NCBI GenBank assembly: GCA_015522395.1
Contig: WAMH01000123.1
Location: 1 to 10,339, forward strand
Length of the DNA stretch: 10,339 nt
Reading direction: 5' to 3'
DNA from: Thermococcus sp.
GTDB lineage: Archaea; Methanobacteriota_B; Thermococci; Thermococcales; Thermococcaceae
Positions 6,707-10,339 of the stretch are shown piece by piece. The first letter of the stretch is position 1; each line of letters starts with the position of its first letter. Both the position numbers and the translations under genes were made by a program. The notes under the pieces are model-generated. The model was not told the origin of the DNA. It was given only the letters and a program-made list of their open reading frames with translations, and ran no database searches.

Positions 6707-8758
6707 TCATCCGTAGTAGACCTTGACCACCAGCTGATAGTTGGCGGTCCAGTAGTAGGTGTCGTAGGCGTAGACGACGAAGTACCAGGTTCCTGGAGCC
6801 GGGTTGGCGTACTCGACGTGCTCATTTGAACCGTAGTTCTCAGACTTGTCAACGAGGTTCTGGTTCGGATCGTAGAGGTAGAGGTCGAGGTCGTCGTAGC
6901 TGCTCCCGGTTAGGTCACCGGTTATCTCGGTGGCGCCGCTGTTGACGGTCATCTCGTGGACGTTGTAATCTTGGTACTGAACGGTTCCGTTAAAGGTCTT
7001 CTCGTCAACCGTCGGCTGAGGGGCGGGGGTGGTTCCTCCACCGCTTCCTCCATTGCTTCCACTGCCGCCGTTGCTGGGGTTGCTACCACCGCTGCTTGGG
7101 CTGCTGCTTGAGCCCTGGCTGACCGTTCCTCCCTCGTCGAGCACTTCGAGCTTATAGTTGGCGCTTCCCGAATAACTGGCCACGAGGAAGTACCAGGTTC
7201 CCGGGGTCGGGTTCCTGTAGGCAACCTTCTCAAAGCCGTAGTAGGAGGTGTCCGAGTAGTCAACCAGCTGGCCGTTCGGGTCGTACATGTAGAGGTCGAA
7301 GTCAGCCTGTGGGTTGTCCCATGTGAGGAGCGCCGCTATCCTTGTCGTTCCGCTGCTCACGTTAACCTCTTTGGTGACGTTCTGCTTGTCGGCGAGATAG
7401 CCGGTGAAGTCGACCTTTGAGTCTTGGTCGTAGTTGAGAGCCTCGTAGACGTTTATCCTTCCGGCACCGTAGGCAATGCCCGCTATTGCACTTGAGTTCA
7501 CAACATCAGCGGTTATCTCGAGGACGTACTTTATCTTATCGGGCGTCCAGTCCGGGTGAGCCTCCCTGAGGAGTGCCACGGCGCCGCTGACGTGTGGGGT
7601 CGCCATCGAGGTTCCCGAGGCTGCAACGTAGTACTGGCCAACGGTCTCGTCCGTGAGCTGGGTTCCGGCAGCCCTGTCGGAGATGATCCAGTTGCCCGGA
7701 GCGACAACCTCGGGCTTGAGCCTGCCGTCAGCCGTCGGGCCCCTGCTGGAGAAGTAGGTGATGACGTCGTTCTTGTCAACGGCTCCGACCGTTATAACAT
7801 CGGGAGCGGCCGCTGGTGAACCAACGGTGTAGGTGTCCGGCCCGCTGTTTCCCGCCGCAACACAGACCGCTATGCCGTCTTCCCAGGCCTTGTCAACCTC
7901 CTGGCTCAGGGCATCGGTTCCGTCCGAGCTCTGGGAGCCGCCGAGCGAGAGGTTAATAACGCTGATGTTGTACTTGTCCTTATTCTGGATAACCCAGTCA
8001 ATTCCGGCTATTATGGTGGATACCGAACCGCTGCCGTCCGATCCAAGAACTTTGACACCGACGAGCTTGGCACCGGGGGCAACGCCCTTATACTGTCCGT
8101 TACTAGCGGCACCGGTGCTGGCTATTATTCCGGCGACGTGGGTTCCGTGACCCTGGTCATCGTAGGGGGTCGTCCTGTTGTTGACGAAGTCCTTCCAGCC
8201 TATTACCTTTCCCTGAAGGTCGGGGTGGGAAGCGTCGATTCCGGTGTCAACTACCGCCACGGTAACTCCGCTTCCGTCATAGCCGACGTTCCACACCTGC
8301 GGGGCCGAGATTTGAGCGGTTGATTCGTCAAGCCCCTCAAGGTCAACGTCCGCCTGTATCTTGTAGTCCTCCTGGATGAACTGGATTCCGGACACCTGCG
8401 AGTTTCCGAAGAAGCCCGAATCGATCAGGCCCGCTATCATGAGCAGGTCCCTGACTTTGAGCTCCGCCGCTATGGCCGGTATGGCCTTGTAGTTGTACTT
8501 TATCTTCACGCCCATGAACTTGAGCACCTTGATGGCCTTCTCCTTGTCTGCCTGGTTGTCGAACATTATCACCGTGCTTACCTTCTGGTCCCAGTTCATG
8601 TTCTGGACCTTCTTGAACAGGGCCGGAGTGAGCAGGCCATAGTTCTTCTGGGCTTGGGTGTGCTCAACTGCCGCGGGCTTGGCAGGAACGGCCGCAACCA
8701 TGCCGGCCATTATTCCAATTAAAAACAAGGCAACCACTGCTGCCTTCCAGTTTTTCAT
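6707..8758 (-). CDS. Secreted subtilisin-like serine protease (Tk-SP type) with two PPC domains
   Basis: An S8 peptidase of 683 residues. Signal peptide about 1-23; propeptide about 24-136 with an I9-like inhibitor fold (STVIMFDNQADKEKAIKVLK), which folds the enzyme and is then removed. The catalytic domain spans about 137-440: D171 (VVDTGID), H204 (GHGTHVAG), oxyanion N304 (AAGNSG) and S384 (SGTSMATPHVSG), all intact. Two homologous beta-rich PPC domains follow (about 450-540 and 589-680), each with a D-x-DLY-YDPN calcium-site-like segment and PGTWYF, separated by a Ser/Gly/Pro linker. A 113-residue propeptide matches what I recall of T. kodakarensis Tk-SP, which needs no calcium to fold. 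There is no membrane anchor, so it is released or held by others. AGGTGGTT (8763-8770) supports the start. First gene of a probable two-gene unit with the toroid protein. Confidence 0.95.
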   Translation of the reverse strand: MKNWKAAVVALFLIGIMAGMVAAVPAKPAAVEHTQAQKNYGLLTPALFKKVQNMNWDQKVSTVIMFDNQADKEKAIKVLKFMGVKIKYNYKAIPAIAAELKVRDLLMIAGLIDSGFFGNSQVSGIQFIQEDYKIQADVDLEGLDESTAQISAPQVWNVGYDGSGVTVAVVDTGIDASHPDLQGKVIGWKDFVNNRTTPYDDQGHGTHVAGIIASTGAASNGQYKGVAPGAKLVGVKVLGSDGSGSVSTIIAGIDWVIQNKDKYNISVINLSLGGSQSSDGTDALSQEVDKAWEDGIAVCVAAGNSGPDTYTVGSPAAAPDVITVGAVDKNDVITYFSSRGPTADGRLKPEVVAPGNWIISDRAAGTQLTDETVGQYYVAASGTSMATPHVSGAVALLREAHPDWTPDKIKYVLEITADVVNSSAIAGIAYGAGRINVYEALNYDQDSKVDFTGYLADKQNVTKEVNVSSGTTRIAALLTWDNPQADFDLYMYDPNGQLVDYSDTSYYGFEKVAYRNPTPGTWYFLVASYSGSANYKLEVLDEGGTVSQGSSSSPSSGGSNPSNGGSGSNGGSGGGTTPAPQPTVDEKTFNGTVQYQDYNVHEMTVNSGATEITGDLTGSSYDDLDLYLYDPNQNLVDKSENYGSNEHVEYANPAPGTWYFVVYAYDTYYWTANYQLVVKVYYG
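6719..6994 (-). repeat. Second PPC domain copy of the subtilisin gene
   Basis: Encodes about residues 589-680. It is a diverged duplicate of 7139-7411; both share (F/L)DLY-YDPN, the segment NP-PGTWYF and NY-L-V. The DNA is near-identical over GAAGTACCAGGTTCC (from 6779 and from 7187), about 408 bases apart. Confidence 0.75.
7004..7123 (-). other. Ser/Gly/Pro linker between PPC domains
   Basis: Encodes about residues 546-585, a low-complexity run of serine, glycine, asparagine and proline with repeated GGSGSNGG-like units, ending in a Thr/Pro stretch. It is a flexible hinge and the likely place for length differences between species. Confidence 0.8.
7139..7411 (-). repeat. First PPC domain copy of the subtilisin gene
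   Basis: Encodes about residues 450-540, from FTGYLADKQN to NYKLEV. It directly follows the catalytic domain, where Tk-SP carries its stabilising beta-jelly-roll. Its partner copy is at 6719-6994. Confidence 0.75.
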
Positions 8759-8762
8759 TCCT

Positions 8763-8770
8763 AACCACCT
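8763..8770 (-). promoter_or_regulatory. Subtilisin ribosome binding site
   Basis: Reads AGGTGGTT on the minus strand, four bases before the ATG, confirming a start that yields a proper signal peptide. Confidence 0.7.
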
Positions 8771-8842
8771 ATCTCCAGAGTTGTTTTAGTTTAACTCATC
8801 AGGGCCATGCACCCTTCGTTGAAGCTCGGATATGTTCATGCA

Positions 8843-8857
8843 AATATAAACCTTTCG
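8843..8857 (-). promoter_or_regulatory. Promoter of the subtilisin operon (BRE + TATA)
   Basis: On the minus strand CGAAAGG is followed by TTTATATT (8843-8850), a good BRE/TATA pair. Transcription should start near 8820-8825, giving a leader of about 60 bases, longer than for the other genes here. Confidence 0.7.
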
Positions 8858-8876
8858 AATGTTAAGCGTACGTTCG
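8856..8876. promoter_or_regulatory. Inverted repeat just upstream of the subtilisin promoter
   Basis: CGAATGT-N7-ACGTTCG: seven-base arms matching at six of seven positions, beginning within the BRE and extending away from the TATA box. This position suits an activator, or a repressor overlapping the BRE. No known Thermococcales motif is recognised in it. Confidence 0.35.
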
Positions 8877-9078
8877 GAAATAATGGACTGGATAACTGTT
8901 CCGGTTTGGTGTATATAAAATAGATCACGGTTCCTAGAGTCAGGTATTGGAAAGAATACCATAACTAAAATTAACAACAAAGAACAATAGAATCCTCAAG
9001 AATAGGGTGTCAATGTGACGTATTGGATAACCTCCAAGAACGGAACGTTGGAATGTAACATCAAAAGACGGAAGGGGC
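8877..9078. other. AT-richer spacer upstream of the subtilisin operon
   Basis: Two hundred bases without a gene, visibly richer in A and T than the coding DNA. It contains an isolated TATA-like GTATATAAAA (8911-8920), a hairpin GGTATT-GGAAAG-AATACC (8943-8960), and a short palindrome GTCA-ATG-TGAC (9009-9019 region). No open frame with a start site is visible. It may hold a small RNA or be only the 3' flank of the S17e gene, which runs towards it. Confidence 0.4.
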
Positions 9079-9282
9079 TCAGAGTATCTTGCCCTCTTCC
9101 TTCATCCTGACGAGCCTGGTTATGTAGCCCGCTATCCTGTTTCTGATGGTCTTGCTCTGGACGGTGGTGAGTTCCTCAACCTTCTTCTTGTTGTGCTCGA
9201 AGTCCCTCGTGAACTCGTTCGGGTAGCGGTCAAACAGCTCGCGGGCAGCCCTCTTGATGAACGTCTGCTTGATGTTTCCCAT
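9079..9282 (-). CDS. rps17e: Ribosomal protein S17e
   Basis: A small-subunit ribosomal protein of the archaeal/eukaryotic S17e family. It has 67 residues, as usual for Thermococcales, starting MGNIKQTFIKRAARELFDRY and ending with TIRNRIAGYITRLVRMKEEG. The protein is helical, basic and complete. Two adjacent ATGs (9283-9285 and 9280-9282) are possible starts; the G-run at 9290-9295 is seven bases from the second, and that start gives the family's usual MGN beginning. An upstream ATG at 9318 would add twelve residues unlike the family. It is transcribed alone, divergent from the DUF371 gene. Confidence 0.97.
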   Translation of the reverse strand: MGNIKQTFIKRAARELFDRYPNEFTRDFEHNKKKVEELTTVQSKTIRNRIAGYITRLVRMKEEGKIL

Positions 9283-9337
9283 CATCAATCCCCCCGTTAG
9301 CTTGATTCTGACAACCATACCCCAGTCTCGAAAGCGG

Positions 9338-9350
9338 TTTTAAAGCTTTT
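9338..9350 (-). promoter_or_regulatory. S17e promoter (TATA box)
   Basis: On the minus strand AAAAG leads into CTTTAAAA (9338-9345), a BRE/TATA pair. The start would fall near 9314-9318, giving a leader of about 30 bases that contains the G-rich ribosome binding site. Confidence 0.6.
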
Positions 9351-9362
9351 CCCTCGCTCAGG

Positions 9363-9370
9363 CTTATAAA
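9363..9370 (+). promoter_or_regulatory. DUF371 gene promoter (TATA box)
   Basis: CTTATAAA lies only 21 bases before the ATG at 9392. The usual offset places transcription start on or next to the ATG, and no Shine-Dalgarno sequence is present between them, so the mRNA is probably leaderless. Confidence 0.65.
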
Positions 9371-9391
9371 CCCTCCTCCCAAGCCAGAACC

Positions 9392-9823
9392 ATGCTGAGG
9401 GAGGTTATCCACTGTAGGGGGCACGAGAACGTTAAAGCCACCCACAAATCGACGCTGGAGTTCACGAAGGAGGATCACTTAACTCCGAGGGGGGACTGCA
9501 TACTCTGCATCGAAGCGGACAAGGGAATAAACGACCTGAGTGAGGAGTTTAAAACCGTGTTAAAAGCCGGAAAAAAGCTCCTCATCAAGATTAGGGCGGG
9601 CAACCTCGTGGATGAAGTCTTGGCTGAGGGAAGCCCCAGCTTGATCCTTGACCACGACTACTCAATGGTAATCCGGAAGAGCACCTACGTTGACGGAAGA
9701 ACGCTTGCAGTGAGGGCGAACAAGGCCGCTAGAGACATCGACAGGCGAGTTGTGGAGCTTTTGAAGAACCCTGAAACTATAGCTGAGGTTGAACTCATAA
9801 TCCTCGACGAAGGAAAGCCTTAA
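9392..9823 (+). CDS. DUF371 family archaeal protein
   Basis: A 143-residue soluble protein of the uncharacterised archaeal family DUF371. Family hallmarks seen are CRGHENVKATHKSTLEFTK at the N terminus, LTPRGDCILCIEADKGI at 30-46, and RKSTYVDGRTLAVRANKAAR in the C-terminal half, followed by an acidic helix ending in an LILDEG segment. No signal peptide or membrane segment is seen. Conserved arginines, histidine and aspartates suggest a binding or catalytic surface, but no function is known to me. The start coincides with the expected transcription start, implying a leaderless mRNA. It is divergent from S17e; the next gene lies 35 bases downstream with its own ribosome binding site and possibly its own promoter. 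Confidence 0.92.
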   Translation: MLREVIHCRGHENVKATHKSTLEFTKEDHLTPRGDCILCIEADKGINDLSEEFKTVLKAGKKLLIKIRAGNLVDEVLAEGSPSLILDHDYSMVIRKSTYVDGRTLAVRANKAARDIDRRVVELLKNPETIAEVELIILDEGKP

Positions 9824-9847
9824 AAGGCCAAACTTTTATTAACTTTT

Positions 9848-9855
9848 GGTGATGA
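9848..9855 (+). promoter_or_regulatory. Ribosome binding site of the last gene
   Basis: GGTGATGA, complementary to the 16S 3' end, ends three bases before the ATG at 9859. A T-rich stretch CTTTTATT (9833-9840) just before it could end the DUF371 transcript or act as a weak TATA element; too close to tell. Confidence 0.6.
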
Positions 9856-9858
9856 AAA

Positions 9859-10339
9859 ATGATAGAGGGCTACTACATAGTCGAGAACACCGGTGTGGTT
9901 CCGGCCGAGAGGCGCTTTAAGTTCAAGGACCTCAAGGCTTGGGGCTACGACCTCCACCTGGGAACCATAGACGGAAGGGAGGCCTACTTCGTCTCGAGAA
10001 CCGGAACGAGGGAGGAGGGAGAAACCTACACCGAGGGCGGAAAGGAGTACCACATTGCCGAGACCCAGAGAACACTCCCGGCGAACTCAAAGCTCCTCGC
10101 TAGGATAATCATCGAGAGGGGACAACCCTACCTAGAGTTCTGGCTTGACACCGAGGATGAAACGTTCCCGCTCGCCAAGGAGGATCCGAGGCTCATCCTC
10201 CATCGCTTCTGGACCGAGAAGAAGCTCAAGCAGCTCGACAAGCACCTGGTTGCAGTTGGGTTGACGACGGACTTCTACAAGAGCAGGGTCGAGGAACCTT
10301 CGATTCCGCTGCCCTACGAGGATTATCCGCCGAAGGTCA
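9859..10339 (+). CDS. Hypothetical protein, 3' end outside window
   Basis: An open frame of at least 160 codons from ATG at 9859 to the window edge, with GC-rich coding composition and a proper ribosome binding site. It begins MIEGYYIVENTGVVPAERRF. The sequence is rich in charged and aromatic residues (KAWGYDLHLG, YLEFWLDTEDE, LHRFWTEKKLKQLDKHL) and has no cysteine, signal peptide or membrane helix in the visible part. The first hundred residues look beta-rich, followed by a helical, lysine-rich segment about 112-132 and a Pro-rich end (PSIPLPYEDYPPK). I do not recognise the family; Thermococcales have many such cytosolic hypotheticals. It may be co-transcribed with the DUF371 gene. Confidence 0.85.
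   Translation, partial: MIEGYYIVENTGVVPAERRFKFKDLKAWGYDLHLGTIDGREAYFVSRTGTREEGETYTEGGKEYHIAETQRTLPANSKLLARIIIERGQPYLEFWLDTEDETFPLAKEDPRLILHRFWTEKKLKQLDKHLVAVGLTTDFYKSRVEEPSIPLPYEDYPPKV

Noticed and set aside
7833..8323. Plus-strand open frames opposite the subtilisin catalytic domain
   Set aside because: The catalytic motifs on the minus strand are unambiguous; the opposite frames are composition artefacts.
9283..9318. Longer S17e starting at the upstream ATG
   Set aside because: The extra residues do not match the family, and the G-run at 9290-9295 lies after that ATG, correctly placed for the later start.
9850..9856. GTGATGA resembling a box C of a C/D guide RNA
   Set aside because: It coincides with the ribosome binding site GGTGATGA of the next gene and no box D (CTGA) with suitable spacing and partner C'/D' boxes is seen.

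Overview
The window looks like a Thermococcus (Euryarchaeota, Thermococcales) chromosome. It has a TFB-type archaeal transcription factor, a bare-core archaeal histone, a 444-residue archaeal type III RuBisCO, an archaeal-type S17e, a Tk-SP-like subtilisin, TATA boxes with purine-rich BREs, GGTGA-type ribosome binding sites and GC-rich codon use. It is ordinary, gene-dense chromosome: I see no mobile element, CRISPR array, tRNA or rRNA. No grossly new system is evident. The interest lies in promoter architecture, a secreted protease operon, and two unexplained intergenic stretches.

Layout. 1-899 (+): the 3' end of a TFB gene, then a calcineurin-like phosphoesterase nine bases later. 966-1169 (-): a histone, convergent with the phosphoesterase, with its own strong BRE/TATA. 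1184-1560: a long spacer holding the histone promoter, an unexplained coding-like fragment and the RuBisCO promoter. 1561-2895 (+): RuBisCO. 2975-4150 (-): threonine synthase, convergent with RuBisCO. 4262-4855 (+): an ArsR-like winged-helix regulator, divergent from threonine synthase across a promoter with a perfect inverted repeat. 4907-4930: a terminator hairpin probably shared by two convergent genes. 4912-8758 (-): a two-gene unit, a secreted subtilisin followed by a membrane-anchored alpha-toroid protein. 8759-9078: promoter plus an AT-richer stretch. 9079-9282 (-): ribosomal protein S17e. 9392-9823 (+): a DUF371 protein on a probably leaderless mRNA. 9859-end (+): an unrecognised gene cut by the window edge.

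How the genes work together. TFB and histone set transcription and chromatin. RuBisCO III serves the archaeal AMP/nucleoside salvage route, whose other enzymes are not here. Threonine synthase may be under the adjacent regulator. The subtilisin and its partner act outside the cell in peptide or protein handling. Apart from the protease pair and perhaps TFB-phosphoesterase, most genes look singly transcribed.
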